Positions 35,662 through 46,129 of a stretch of DNA of 64,000 nucleotides are shown here, one piece after another (positions within the stretch are counted from its first letter, which is position 1; each line of letters begins with the position of its first letter). The stretch spans positions 83,915-147,914 of the forward strand of contig NZ_BJHU01000029.1 in NCBI RefSeq assembly GCF_005405905.1, in the 5' to 3' direction. Made by a program: the position numbers and the translations under genes. The stretch is from Acidovorax sp. NB1 (lineage in GTDB: Bacteria; Pseudomonadota; Gammaproteobacteria; Burkholderiales; Burkholderiaceae_C). The notes beneath the pieces are model-generated. The model saw only the letters and a program-made list of their open reading frames with translations, ran no database searches and had not been told where the DNA came from.

Positions 35662-37269
35662 CTACATCCGGAACACACCAAACTTGGTGTCTTCAATCGG
35701 CGCGTTGCGCGTGGCCGACAGGCCCAGCGCCAGCACGCGGCGGGTGTCGGCGGGGTCGATCACGCCGTCGTCCCACAGGCGGGCGGTGGCGTAGTAGGGG
35801 TGGCCCTGGTCTTCATACTGGCGGCGGATGGGGGCCTTGAAGGCTTCTTCTTCCTCCATGCTCCACTGCCCGCCCTTGGCCTCGATGCCGTCGCGCTTAA
35901 CGGTGGCCAGCACGCTGGCCGCCTGCTCGCCGCCCATCACGCTGATGCGCGCGTTGGGCCACATCCACAGGAATCGGGGCGAGTACGCACGGCCGCACAT
36001 GCCGTAGTTGCCCGCACCAAAGCTGCCGCCGATGATGATGGTGAACTTGGGCACGCTGGCCGTGGCCACGGCCGTGACCAGCTTGGCCCCGTGGCGGGCG
36101 ATGCCTTCATTTTCGTACTTGCGGCCCACCATGAAGCCGGTGATGTTCTGCAGGAACACCAGCGGGATCTTGCGCTGGCAGCACAGCTCGATGAAGTGCG
36201 CGCCTTTTTGCGCGCTCTCGCTGAACAGAATGCCGTTGTTGGCGATGATGCCCACGGGCATGCCCTCGATGCGCGCAAAGCCACACACCAGGGTGCTGCC
36301 AAAACGGGCCTTGAACTCGTCGAACTCGCTGCCATCCACCACACGCGCAATGATCTCGCGCACATCAAAGGGCTTGCGCGTATCCACAGGGATCACGCCA
36401 TACAGCTCTTCCGCTACAAACTTAGGAGCCACCGGAGTTTGATCAGCAGGCGCAGGGGCCTTGTTTTTATTCAAATTTCGCACTGCCGTGCGCGCCAGCT
36501 GCAGCGCATGCAGGTCGTTCTGCGCCAGGTGGTCGGCCACGCCCGACAGGCGGGTGTGCACGTCGCCCCCGCCCAGGTCTTCGGCGCTCACCACCTCGCC
36601 CGTGGCGGCTTTGACCAGCGGTGGGCCGCCCAAAAAGATGGTGCCCTGGTTCTTGACGATGATGGATTCGTCGCTCATCGCAGGCACGTAGGCGCCACCC
36701 GCCGTGCAGCTGCCCATCACCACCGCGATCTGCGAGATGCCCTGGGCGCTCATGTTGGCCTGGTTGAAGAAGATGCGGCCGAAGTGGTCACGGTCGGGGA
36801 ACACGTCGTCCTGGTTGGGCAGGTTGGCACCGCCGGAGTCCACGAGGTAAATGCAGGGCAGGCGGTTCTGCGCGGCCACCTCTTGCGCGCGCAGGTGCTT
36901 CTTCACCGTCATGGGGTAGTAAGTGCCGCCCTTCACTGTGGCGTCGTTGCACACGATCATGCAGTCCACCCCGCTCACGCGGCCGATGCCTGCGATCAGG
37001 CCCGCGCCGGGTGCATCGTTGTTGTACATGTTGAGCGCGGCCAGCGGGGCCAGCTCCAGGAAAGGCGTGCCCGGGTCCAGCAGGTTGGCCACGCGCTCGC
37101 GCGGCAAGAGCTTGCCACGTGCAGTGTGTTTGGCTCGGGCCGCTTCGCCTCCGCCCTGGGCGATCTTGTCCTGCTGGGCGCGCAGGTCATCCACCAGCGT
37201 GCGCATGGCGGCTGCATTGGCCAGGAAGTCCGCCGAGCGGGCGTTGAGTTGGGTGTCAAGAATGGTCAT
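35662..37269 (-). CDS. liuB: methylcrotonyl-CoA carboxylase beta (carboxyltransferase) subunit
   Basis: 535-residue carboxyltransferase: [46 protein letters not shown], and the second half with [49 protein letters not shown] and [11 protein letters not shown]. These are the MCC-specific signatures. Residues about 264-286 ([19 protein letters not shown]) form the linker between the two crotonase-like halves and are coded by repeat copy D; the base composition there is lower in GC. The ATG at 37269 begins MTILDTQLN, 15 bp after the ligase stop. Confidence 0.95.
   Translation of the reverse strand: MTILDTQLNARSADFLANAAAMRTLVDDLRAQQDKIAQGGGEAARAKHTARGKLLPRERVANLLDPGTPFLELAPLAALNMYNNDAPGAGLIAGIGRVSGVDCMIVCNDATVKGGTYYPMTVKKHLRAQEVAAQNRLPCIYLVDSGGANLPNQDDVFPDRDHFGRIFFNQANMSAQGISQIAVVMGSCTAGGAYVPAMSDESIIVKNQGTIFLGGPPLVKAATGEVVSAEDLGGGDVHTRLSGVADHLAQNDLHALQLARTAVRNLNKNKAPAPADQTPVAPKFVAEELYGVIPVDTRKPFDVREIIARVVDGSEFDEFKARFGSTLVCGFARIEGMPVGIIANNGILFSESAQKGAHFIELCCQRKIPLVFLQNITGFMVGRKYENEGIARHGAKLVTAVATASVPKFTIIIGGSFGAGNYGMCGRAYSPRFLWMWPNARISVMGGEQAASVLATVKRDGIEAKGGQWSMEEEEAFKAPIRRQYEDQGHPYYATARLWDDGVIDPADTRRVLALGLSATRNAPIEDTKFGVFRM
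36413..36479 (-). repeat. dispersed low-GC repeat, copy D (inside liuB linker)
   Basis: On the minus strand it begins GAAATTTGAATAAAAACAAG, then GGCCCCTGCGCCTGC and ends CTCCTAAGTTTGTAGC. The 15-mer AAATTTGAATAAAAA is identical to copy E at 44231-44245, in DNA that is otherwise above 60 percent GC. It is read in frame as the linker of MCC beta. Confidence 0.75.
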
Positions 37270-37283
37270 ACGGTCTTGCTCTT

Positions 37284-39014
<1,731 letters not shown>

Positions 39015-39114
39015 GGGTTTGTCTCCTCGGCTCTGTCATCCGGCCTGCGCCACAAGAACATGCGGGCGGGCGATCCGTAAGCATAGAAGCCTGAACACCC
39101 GACGGGTGGACACA

Positions 39115-40233
39115 ATGGTTGCAAATCGTGCCACGGCTGGCACACTCTGCGGCGTGAAACCACCCACCCGCCCCACCCACCGCCTGCAAGCGCCCGCCAC
39201 AGCCCCCGCCGCCACGCCCATCGCCTTCGTTCGTGCCATCGCTCTGGCGTATGAACGGCGTGGCATGGACCCTGCGGGCGCCCTGGCCCAGGCACAGATT
39301 GCGCCGCAGTTGCTGCACGACGACAGCGCCCGCATCACCGCCTGGCAGATGGAGCAGATCTCCGACGCCGCCATGCAGGAGCTGGACGACGAAGCCCTGG
39401 GCTGGTTCACCCGCCGCCTGCCCTGGGGCAGCTACGGCATGCTGGCACGCGCCAGCATCAGCTCGCCCACGCTGCAGGTGGCCCTGGCCCGCTGGTGCCG
39501 CCACCACGGGCTGCTGACGGACGACATTGCACTGCAGCTGACCACCGAGGGGGATACCGCCACCCTGCGCATCACCGAGGCGCGCGACCTGGGCGTGCTG
39601 CGCGAGTTCTGCCTGGTGTCGGTGCTGCGCAATGCCCACGGCCTGGCCTGCTGGATGGTGGACTCGCGCATCCCCCTCATCGCGGCCGAGTTTGCGTTTG
39701 ACCCACCTCCGCATGCCGATGCGTATGCCGTGCTGTTCCGTGGCCCTGTCACCTTCCACGCGCCGCGCACCGCCATCCACTTCGACGCCCGCTACCTGCA
39801 CCTGCCCCTGCGCCGCGACGAACAGGCCCTGCGCCAGATGCTGCAGCACGCCCTGCCCCTGACGGTGCTGCACTACCGCCGCGACCGCCTGCTGGTGCAG
39901 CGCGTGCGCCAGCTGCTGGCCGCACCCCTGCCGGGCCAGCCTGCCCACGCACTGCCCCAGCACAGCGCCGAATCCCTGGCTGCGCTGCTGCATGTATCGC
40001 CCCGCACGCTGCACCGGCAGTTGAAGGAAGAAGGCGCCACGCTGCAAGGCCTGAAAGACGAGGTGCGCCGCGCCCGTGCGGTGGAACTGCTGCATCGCAC
40101 GCAGCGCCCCATTAAGCAGGTGGCGGAGGCGGCGGGGTTTGAGAACGAGAAGAGTTTTATCCGGGCGTTTCGGGGGTGGACGGGGAAGTCGCCAGCGGAA
40201 TTTCGGAGGGACCGGGAGACAATTCCTAGATGA
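39115..40233 (+). CDS. AraC-family transcriptional regulator
   Basis: 372 residues: N-terminal arabinose-binding-like domain (Arabinose_bd, PF12625 type; LARASISSPTLQVALARWCRHHGLL) and C-terminal AraC HTH (HVSPRTLHRQLKEEGATLQGLKDEVRRARAVELL, then FENEKSFIRAFRGWTGKSPAEFR). ATG 39115 is the most likely start, but a downstream GTG cannot be ruled out. It is divergent from the acyl-CoA ligase operon with 100 bp between start codons, so control of that operon is likely. Its stop codon overlaps the DUF4238 gene by 4 bp. Confidence 0.87.
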   Translation: MVANRATAGTLCGVKPPTRPTHRLQAPATAPAATPIAFVRAIALAYERRGMDPAGALAQAQIAPQLLHDDSARITAWQMEQISDAAMQELDDEALGWFTRRLPWGSYGMLARASISSPTLQVALARWCRHHGLLTDDIALQLTTEGDTATLRITEARDLGVLREFCLVSVLRNAHGLACWMVDSRIPLIAAEFAFDPPPHADAYAVLFRGPVTFHAPRTAIHFDARYLHLPLRRDEQALRQMLQHALPLTVLHYRRDRLLVQRVRQLLAAPLPGQPAHALPQHSAESLAALLHVSPRTLHRQLKEEGATLQGLKDEVRRARAVELLHRTQRPIKQVAEAAGFENEKSFIRAFRGWTGKSPAEFRRDRETIPR

Positions 40234-41255
40234 CTGATTCTCGCAATCATCACTACATACCCCAAGGCTACTTGCGCGGCTTCGGCTGGAAGCGCGGCAA
40301 GCACCACATGGTGATAGTCCACGATTTCAACGACAAAAAAACTTACGAAGCCAACACGCGCAACGTCTGCGCTCAGCGCGATTTCATGCGATTCGAATTC
40401 AACGATCGCGCGCCTGACTGGCTCGAGACCGAATTTGGAAAACTCGAATCGAGGTCAGTGACTGCAATACGCGAAGTGGTGTCTTCAGGGATATTTGACG
40501 GCGAAAACAAGGACTACATACTCAACCTAATGGCACTGCTCGCAGTGCGCTCGCCCGAGCAACGGGAAAACATGCGGGAATTTCAAGCGCGCGTGGCGCA
40601 GCGCATGATGGACTTGGTGCTCGCGAACAAAGAGCACTGGGAATCTCAAATGGAGGAGATGAAAGAAAAAACTGGCAAGTCATCCCTAGTGACGTACGAG
40701 GAAGCAAAAAACTTCCACATGCGAGGTGAATACAAAATCGAGGTCGCACGCGAACGCCACATTCAAACGGAGATCGGTCTGCATCACACAGTGTTGCAAT
40801 TGCTTGGCCAGCGGAATTGGACCCTGTACATCGTGCCCGGAGACTATGGCGAATTCATCACTACAAATCGACCTGTCGTTATCGCTTACATCAATCCCGA
40901 AAACGTGCCATTGCACCTGCGACACAGCCCAGGCTTTGGCCTCAAAAACACTGAAATCTATTTTCCACTGACAAGTCGCGCGCTCCTGATAGGTCGTTGG
41001 ACTGGGAATGAGGCGACAGTCAACCCAGCAAATCAGCCGTTCATAGGGGTGATGAACAACCAAATGATTCAGCACTCTTATGGGCTGGCTATTTCTTCAT
41101 GTCGCACAGTGCTCTACCACGACCCACTACTTCGCCTTAGATGCGATGACCAATTGATCAACAGATTCACAACACCCCCAAGTGCAGAAGAGATAGCACA
41201 ATTCAAAGCCAGTCACGGAATCGTAGACATCTCGGAAGCTAGTCAGGCAGATTGA
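40230..41255 (+). CDS. DUF4238 protein on a lower-GC segment
   Basis: 341 residues beginning SRNHHYIPQGYLRGFGWKRGK, the DUF4238 family opening, followed by VCAQRDFMRFEF and ending in a segment with FITTNRPVV and FPLTSRALLIG. The HHYIPQ start with a later ITTNRP motif is characteristic. DUF4238 is often found in variable or defence-rich regions, but its activity is not defined. The DNA of the gene is close to half GC by eye, against about two thirds in the flanks, and codon use is AT-richer, which indicates acquisition. The ATG overlaps the AraC stop (ATGA); an AraC-DUF4238 pairing could be fortuitous. Confidence 0.82.
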   Translation: MTDSRNHHYIPQGYLRGFGWKRGKHHMVIVHDFNDKKTYEANTRNVCAQRDFMRFEFNDRAPDWLETEFGKLESRSVTAIREVVSSGIFDGENKDYILNLMALLAVRSPEQRENMREFQARVAQRMMDLVLANKEHWESQMEEMKEKTGKSSLVTYEEAKNFHMRGEYKIEVARERHIQTEIGLHHTVLQLLGQRNWTLYIVPGDYGEFITTNRPVVIAYINPENVPLHLRHSPGFGLKNTEIYFPLTSRALLIGRWTGNEATVNPANQPFIGVMNNQMIQHSYGLAISSCRTVLYHDPLLRLRCDDQLINRFTTPPSAEEIAQFKASHGIVDISEASQAD

Positions 41256-41333
41256 TCGACGCCAGCTAGAACCATAAGTTGCTTGCCTACTGATTACGCT
41301 GAAACTAGACAACGACGTCACTCCGGTGCACCC

Positions 41334-42014
41334 ATGCTCCACCTCCACCACTGCGTCAGCGCCCGCTCCTTCCGCCCCCTGTGGATGCTCGAAGAGCTGC
41401 AACTACCCTACCAGCTCCACATGCTGCCCTTCCCACCGCGCGCCAAGGCGCGGTGGTTTCTGGACGAGAACCCGCTGGGCACGGTGCCGTTGCTGGTGCA
41501 GGGCGAAGCACCGAACGAGGTGCGCATGACCGAATCCGCCGCGATGTGCCAGTACCTCGCGGCCACGCACCCCGACGCGGGGCTGGATGTGGCGCCCACG
41601 CACCCGGCGTATGGCGCCCACCTGAACTGGCTGCACATGAGCGATGCCACACTGACCTTTCCGCAGACGCTGGTGCTGCGCTATGGCCGCTTTGAGCCCG
41701 CAGAGCGCAAGCAGCCGCAGGTGGTGGAGGACTACAGCCGCTGGTTTCTGGCGCGGCTGCGGGCGGTGGAAGCCGCCGTGGCGCACCACGAATACCTGTG
41801 TGCAGGCCGCTTCACGGCGGCGGATGTGGCGGTGGGGTATGCGCTGCTGCTGGCGCAGCACCTGGGGCTGGCCCCGCAGTTTGGGCCCGCCACGCAAGCC
41901 TATTGGCAGCGGCTGCAAGAGCGACCTGCCTACCAGCGGGCGATGGCGGCGCAGGGGCGGGCGGCAGAGGAACAGGGCGTGCCCACGACCCCGGCGCCGG
42001 ATACACGGCCTTGA
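41334..42014 (+). CDS. glutathione S-transferase family protein
   Basis: 226 residues: N-terminal thioredoxin-like domain (LHHCVSARSFRPLWMLEELQLPYQ with the catalytic Ser region, ENPLGTVPLLVQ cis-Pro, MTESAAMCQYLAATH with the GSH-gamma-Glu site) and an all-helical C-terminal domain (GRFTAADVAVGYALLLAQHLG). The ATG at 41334 follows a lower-GC intergenic stretch after DUF4238. Substrate unknown. Convergent with the patatin gene, 29 bp apart. Confidence 0.88.
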   Translation: MLHLHHCVSARSFRPLWMLEELQLPYQLHMLPFPPRAKARWFLDENPLGTVPLLVQGEAPNEVRMTESAAMCQYLAATHPDAGLDVAPTHPAYGAHLNWLHMSDATLTFPQTLVLRYGRFEPAERKQPQVVEDYSRWFLARLRAVEAAVAHHEYLCAGRFTAADVAVGYALLLAQHLGLAPQFGPATQAYWQRLQERPAYQRAMAAQGRAAEEQGVPTTPAPDTRP

Positions 42015-42043
42015 GCAGCCTCAAGAGTTCTTGAGCACGCGCC

Positions 42044-43480
42044 TCAATCCTTGGCCTGCAGCCCCGCAGCTGGCGCATGGGGTGCGGTGTTCAGCAACGA
42101 CTGCACCAGCGCCCGGAACTCGGGCGAGTGGCGCAGCACGCTGCCTCCCGCCTCGATGAGGTCGGTGGCTTCTTCCGACGTGATCGAGAACGCCGTGGGC
42201 ACCTGCAGCAGGCGGCGGCGGGCGATGTCGTCGGGCGCGTCGCGCAGGTTGACGGGGATCACGTGGACTTCGGCATCGGGCGCGAACACATCGGTGCTGC
42301 CGGGTGAGCCCGTGGCAAGCGACTGCTGCCACTGCCGCGTGATGTCGCGCAGAAACTCCTGTGTCTCGCGCGTGGCGCGGGCGCCGGTGCCAAACAGCAG
42401 GGCGTCCACCACCTGCGCCATGTTGGGCACCTTGTCGCTCTGGCTGATGTCCACCGAGGGGTCGCGCTCGGCGTTCACGGTGATCAGCACCAGCTTGCGG
42501 ATGGTGCGGGGCGGGATGCCCACTTCGCTGAAGGTCTGGCGCAGGCCGCCACCGGCCAGGGCGCGGTCGAGCAGGCGCTGCACGCCCAGGTTGTCGGCCA
42601 GGCCGCCGTCCACCAAGTGAATGTAGGGCTTGCGCTGCGCGTCGGTGTAGCTCAGCTCGTGCGCGCGGTACAGCCGGGCGCGGTAGTCGCCGGTGGCGGC
42701 GCGGGCGCTGGCGGCCGAGGTGCTGCGGCGCTCGGGGCAGTGGTGGGCGTAGTTCTTGAGCGTCATGGGGCTGAGCAGCAGCGGCACGGCCGATGACGAG
42801 GCCACGGCAAACGACAGCGGCACCTTGCGCAGGTCCGAGCAGATGAGCGAAAACTGCTCCCACGTGAACTCGAAGCCCGTGCCCAGCGACATGTCGGTGG
42901 CGGTGATGAACAGCTGCGGGTGGCGCGGGCGGCGCTCCACGTCGCCAAAGGTGAGGCCGCCATACAGCTCGTCGAGCCGCCGCGCGAGCAGGTGGGTGCG
43001 GCCCAGCCAGGGCGAGGTGAGGTCGATGAGGTTGCCGGGCCGCAGCGCCTGGGTGATGAGGCTGTTCTGGAAGTTCTGGCGCAGAAACTCGTGCTCGAAG
43101 CGCGGCAGGCCGTCGATGCCATGCGCGGCAAAGTAGGCGGCCACAATGCTGCCGCCCGACACGCCGCTGATCACGTCGGTGGCGTCAAGCAAGGTGGTGG
43201 GGCTACCGTTCCACACAAACCGCGTTTCCTGCATTTCGGTCAGCACGCCAAACCCGAAGGCCGCAGCGCGCGCACCACCACCCGACAGGGTCACGGCCAC
43301 CAGGATGCTGGGGTCACGCTGGGACTTGCGCACCGGGATGCTCTGGTCCTCGGGTGGCAGGGGTTCGTTGATCCAGGGCTTGACGGAGGAGCAGCCGGCC
43401 AGGGCCAGGACGGCCACGCCGAGCGCTGCGCACCGCGCCCAGAACGCCCATCGTGTGCTCTTGTGGTGCATACCGTGCAT
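42044..43480 (-). CDS. patatin-like phospholipase lipoprotein
   Basis: 478 residues. Lipoprotein signal with lipobox LALAGC (C30), so anchored to a membrane, then the patatin domain: oxyanion SGGGARAAAFGFGVL, nucleophile GVSGGS (S108), and the DGG catalytic Asp (D291, LVDGGLADN). The C-terminal 180 residues carry no extra domain I recognise. The ATG at 43480 has AAGGAG four bases upstream; a second ATG three codons in (43471) is possible. Patatins hydrolyse phospholipids or acyl esters. Confidence 0.9.
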   Translation of the reverse strand: MHGMHHKSTRWAFWARCAALGVAVLALAGCSSVKPWINEPLPPEDQSIPVRKSQRDPSILVAVTLSGGGARAAAFGFGVLTEMQETRFVWNGSPTTLLDATDVISGVSGGSIVAAYFAAHGIDGLPRFEHEFLRQNFQNSLITQALRPGNLIDLTSPWLGRTHLLARRLDELYGGLTFGDVERRPRHPQLFITATDMSLGTGFEFTWEQFSLICSDLRKVPLSFAVASSSAVPLLLSPMTLKNYAHHCPERRSTSAASARAATGDYRARLYRAHELSYTDAQRKPYIHLVDGGLADNLGVQRLLDRALAGGGLRQTFSEVGIPPRTIRKLVLITVNAERDPSVDISQSDKVPNMAQVVDALLFGTGARATRETQEFLRDITRQWQQSLATGSPGSTDVFAPDAEVHVIPVNLRDAPDDIARRRLLQVPTAFSITSEEATDLIEAGGSVLRHSPEFRALVQSLLNTAPHAPAAGLQAKD

Positions 43481-43540
43481 GACACTCCTTGGGGGTTGCG
43501 TTAGCGCGCTGGCCAGTCGCTCAATCCATCCGCTGGGCCG

Positions 43541-44194
43541 TCAGCAGCCCAGCAGGCCGGGCAGGTCTGCCATGCTGCTGAACACGTATTGCGCCCCGGC
43601 GGCACGCAGCGCTGCGCCGTCGCCCAGCGGGTCGTAGCCCAGCACAGTGGCCCCGGCCGCCACGCCTGCAGTGACGCCGATGGCAGAGTCTTCCACCACG
43701 GCGCAGCGCGCGGGGTTGGCCTGCAGCGCGGCCGCTGCGGCCAGGTAGACATCGGGGGCGGGTTTGGTCTGGGGCACCTCGTGCCCGCTGAAGATGCGGC
43801 CTTCAAAGTACGGCATGAGCCCGACCTTGACCAGTTGCATCTCGACCTTGAAGCGGTCGGCCCCCGAGGCGCAGGCAATGCGCCCGCCGTGGTGGGCATG
43901 CACGCGCTCGATGGCGGGGTGGATGTGGTCGATGGCCAGCAGGCGCTCGTTCAGTGCGATGTTGCGCCGCTCGTAGAAGAGGGCCATCCACTCGTCCGTC
44001 AGCGGACGGCCGGTTTCGGCCTCGATGCGGGCGGTGGCGCTGCGCACGGTGCGGCCTATGAAGTAGTCCATGCACTCCTGGTGCGAGATCGCCCAGCCCG
44101 CTTCGTTGAGCATGTCGCGCAGCACGCCGTTGGTGATGGGCTCGCTGTCCACCAGCACGCCGTCGCAGTCAAACAGGATTGCTTCAAATTTCAT
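43541..44194 (-). CDS. HAD-superfamily phosphatase/phosphoglucomutase-like hydrolase
   Basis: 217 residues, HAD subfamily IA. Motif I FDCDGVLVDSEP (nucleophile Asp and acid Asp), motif II ASGAD, motif III KPAPDVYLAAAAAL and motif IV VVEDSAIGV. Length and cap type fit a beta-phosphoglucomutase or sugar phosphatase. Its start codon and first codons (MKFEA) lie in repeat copy E, which spans the 51 bp to the YchJ gene. No co-regulated pathway is evident. Confidence 0.88.
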   Translation of the reverse strand: MKFEAILFDCDGVLVDSEPITNGVLRDMLNEAGWAISHQECMDYFIGRTVRSATARIEAETGRPLTDEWMALFYERRNIALNERLLAIDHIHPAIERVHAHHGGRIACASGADRFKVEMQLVKVGLMPYFEGRIFSGHEVPQTKPAPDVYLAAAAALQANPARCAVVEDSAIGVTAGVAAGATVLGYDPLGDGAALRAAGAQYVFSSMADLPGLLGC

Positions 44195-44247
44195 AGCTAA
44201 AAAGGCATGATGGTCGCGCGGAAGCGGCCATTTTTATTCAAATTTTC
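44181..44247 (-). repeat. dispersed low-GC repeat, copy E
   Basis: On the minus strand AAAATTTGAATAAAAATGG, then CCGCTTCCGCGCGACC, CATGCCTTTTTAGCTATG and AAATTTGAAGC. It fills the gap between the YchJ stop and the HAD gene start and contributes that start codon. Shares the exact 15-mer with copy D, and shows the GGCCG, CCGC, CATGCCTTT, TAGCTA order of copy A. Confidence 0.75.
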
Positions 44248-44689
44248 AGACATGGATGTCGCCATCCACATAGAACCAGCGCCCGCCTTCGCGCACGAAG
44301 CGGCTGGTTTCGTGCAGGCGCACGGCGCGGCCGCCCACGCGGTAGCGGGCGACAAACTCCACCTCGGCGCGGTCGTCGCTGATGGGGCGGTGGCGGCGCA
44401 CCTCCAGCCCCAGCCACTTGGTGCCGGGCTCGAAGTCCAGCGTCGCCGGGCGGGTGCCGGGGTACCAGGTGGCCTGCAGGTAGTCGGCACGCTCAGCCAC
44501 AAAGGCGGTGTAGCGCGATCGCATGAGGCTTTCGGCATCGGGCGCGGCGGCATCGTCCCCGTGGTCGAGGTAGCGGCCGCAGCAGTCTGCGTACGGCAGC
44601 GCCCTGGCCTGTGCGCCCTTGGCGGCCTTGCCGGGCGCAGCCTGCGTGCGCCCGCAGGGGCAAGGGTCGGTGCTTTTCATCGGCGGCAT
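44246..44689 (-). CDS. YchJ-family SEC-C motif protein
   Basis: 147 residues of the YchJ/UPF0225 type: an N-terminal zinc motif ([14 protein letters not shown] with the downstream [12 protein letters not shown]) followed by a NTF2-like fold with [22 protein letters not shown] and [20 protein letters not shown]. YchJ is widespread, function unknown. ATG 44689 is favoured; a TTG farther upstream and an ATG at 44680 are alternatives, and no clear ribosome site decides. Confidence 0.83.
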   Translation of the reverse strand: MPPMKSTDPCPCGRTQAAPGKAAKGAQARALPYADCCGRYLDHGDDAAAPDAESLMRSRYTAFVAERADYLQATWYPGTRPATLDFEPGTKWLGLEVRRHRPISDDRAEVEFVARYRVGGRAVRLHETSRFVREGGRWFYVDGDIHV

Positions 44690-44714
44690 GGGATAGCAGC
44701 ACAAAGGTGCATCG

Positions 44715-45413
44715 TCACTTCAGCGCACCGAAGACCTTGCGCGCGATGGCGCTGCCCGCACCGGCCGGGTTCTGGCGGATGCGGCGCTCTTCCTCGCCGA
44801 TCATGAGGTACAGGCCGTCCAGCGTCTTGCCGGTCACGTACTGCGCCAGGTTCGCCTCTTCGGGCTTGAGCAGGCCAAAGCTGGCGGCCTTGCCTGCAAA
44901 GGCGTTGTACTTCTGGGTGAGCCCCACTTTTTCCGTGGCCTCGTTCACCACGGGCAAAAAACGCTGGCCCAGCGGGGCGCGGGTCTTTTCGGCAAAAAAG
45001 GTGGTGACCGAGGTGTCGCCGCCGGTGAGGATGTTCTTGGCATCGGTCACCGTCATGTTCTGCACGGCGCCCACCAGCAGGTCCCGGCCCATGGGCACGG
45101 CGGCTTCTGCCGCGCGGTTGATGGAGACCACCAGCTCGTCGATGCGTTTGCCCTGGCCCAGGGACTTCATCACCTTGGCGGCATCCTCCAGGTAGCCCGG
45201 CAGGCCGATGCGCACCTTGGGGTTGCCCAGAAAGCCGTCGTTGCGCCCCAGCAGCGACACCGCCGCCTGCGCGCCCTGCGACAAGGCCGCCTTGAGCCCG
45301 CTGGATGCATCAGCGCTGGAAAGATCGCTCAGCGACAGGGCCCAGGCCTGCTGCCAAGTGGCGCCCAGCAGGGCACCCAGGGCGCTGGTTTGAAGGAGGT
45401 GGCGGCGTTGCAT
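44715..45413 (-). CDS. DUF4197 periplasmic protein
   Basis: 232 residues: twin-arginine-like signal ([17 protein letters not shown]) then the DUF4197 core [73 protein letters not shown] and [19 protein letters not shown]. Predominantly helical. Function unknown. The ATG at 45413 has the tat-like start directly. Followed 25 bp later by the YchJ gene on the same strand. Confidence 0.85.
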   Translation of the reverse strand: MQRRHLLQTSALGALLGATWQQAWALSLSDLSSADASSGLKAALSQGAQAAVSLLGRNDGFLGNPKVRIGLPGYLEDAAKVMKSLGQGKRIDELVVSINRAAEAAVPMGRDLLVGAVQNMTVTDAKNILTGGDTSVTTFFAEKTRAPLGQRFLPVVNEATEKVGLTQKYNAFAGKAASFGLLKPEEANLAQYVTGKTLDGLYLMIGEEERRIRQNPAGAGSAIARKVFGALK

Positions 45414-45527
45414 GGCGGTGTTTCTTTCTGCGGGGAGCGGTGCCTGCGAAGGCAGGCGGTTGCGGCGGATTTTCGCTCAGCGCCGTAGACTGGCGCGCGA
45501 CAAAACCCTGCGACAAGGAGCCCTGCG

Positions 45528-46001
45528 ATGTGGAATATGAGTGTGCCGTGGTGGGAGTTCGTGCTGCGTGGCGTGGTGGTCTATGTGTTTCTGCTGGTGT
45601 TCTTGCGCCTCACGGGCAAACGGCAGACCGGGCAGTACGCGCCGTTTGACCTGGTGCTGCTGCTGATCCTGTCGAACGCGGTGCAGAACTCGATGAATGC
45701 GGGCGACAACTCGCTGGTGGGCGGGCTGGTCTCTGCCGCCACGCTCATCGGCTGCCATGTGGTGCTGGCGCAGCTGACCTTCCGGTACGCGGGGATGGCG
45801 CGACTGATCGACGGCATGCCCCAGGTGCTGGTGCAGCAGGGGCAGGTGAACACCGACCTGATGCGCAAGGAGCTGCTCTCGACCGACGACCTGGAGGCCG
45901 CGCTGCGCGCCAGCGGCTGCCTGCACCTGCACGAGGTGGAGCGGGCAACGATCGAGACCAATGGACAGATCACGGTGGTGCTGCGGCGCCGAGATGGCTG
46001 A
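45528..46001 (+). CDS. DUF421 (YetF-like) membrane protein
   Basis: 157 residues: two or three N-terminal hydrophobic helices (FVLRGVVVYVFLLVFLRLTG, DLVLLLILSNAVQNSM, LVSAATLIGCHVVL) and a short cytoplasmic DUF421 domain (MRKELLSTDDLEAALRASG, VERATIETNGQITVVLR). DUF421/YetF proteins are abundant in bacteria but of uncertain function. Divergent from DUF4197. The ATG at 45528 follows AAGGAG. Confidence 0.87.
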   Translation: MWNMSVPWWEFVLRGVVVYVFLLVFLRLTGKRQTGQYAPFDLVLLLILSNAVQNSMNAGDNSLVGGLVSAATLIGCHVVLAQLTFRYAGMARLIDGMPQVLVQQGQVNTDLMRKELLSTDDLEAALRASGCLHLHEVERATIETNGQITVVLRRRDG

Positions 46002-46129
46002 CGCAACACCGCACCACCACGCTTTTCTCGGCAGGAGAACCCTCCTTCGGTCGGGTTGCTGCGGCGGGGCGCCGCGCGAAAGATCAAGGCCTTTTGTTCT
46101 GGCGTTTTGCGCTATCCATCGATCGGCCT

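Noticed and set aside
40230..41333. Possible genomic island with attachment sites or integrase around the DUF4238 gene
   Set aside because: No integrase, tRNA or flanking direct repeat is seen; only one gene is low in GC.
42011..42035. CTCAAGA-GT-TCTTGAG inverted repeat between the GST and patatin genes
   Set aside because: Loop of only two bases and no T run; not a convincing terminator.
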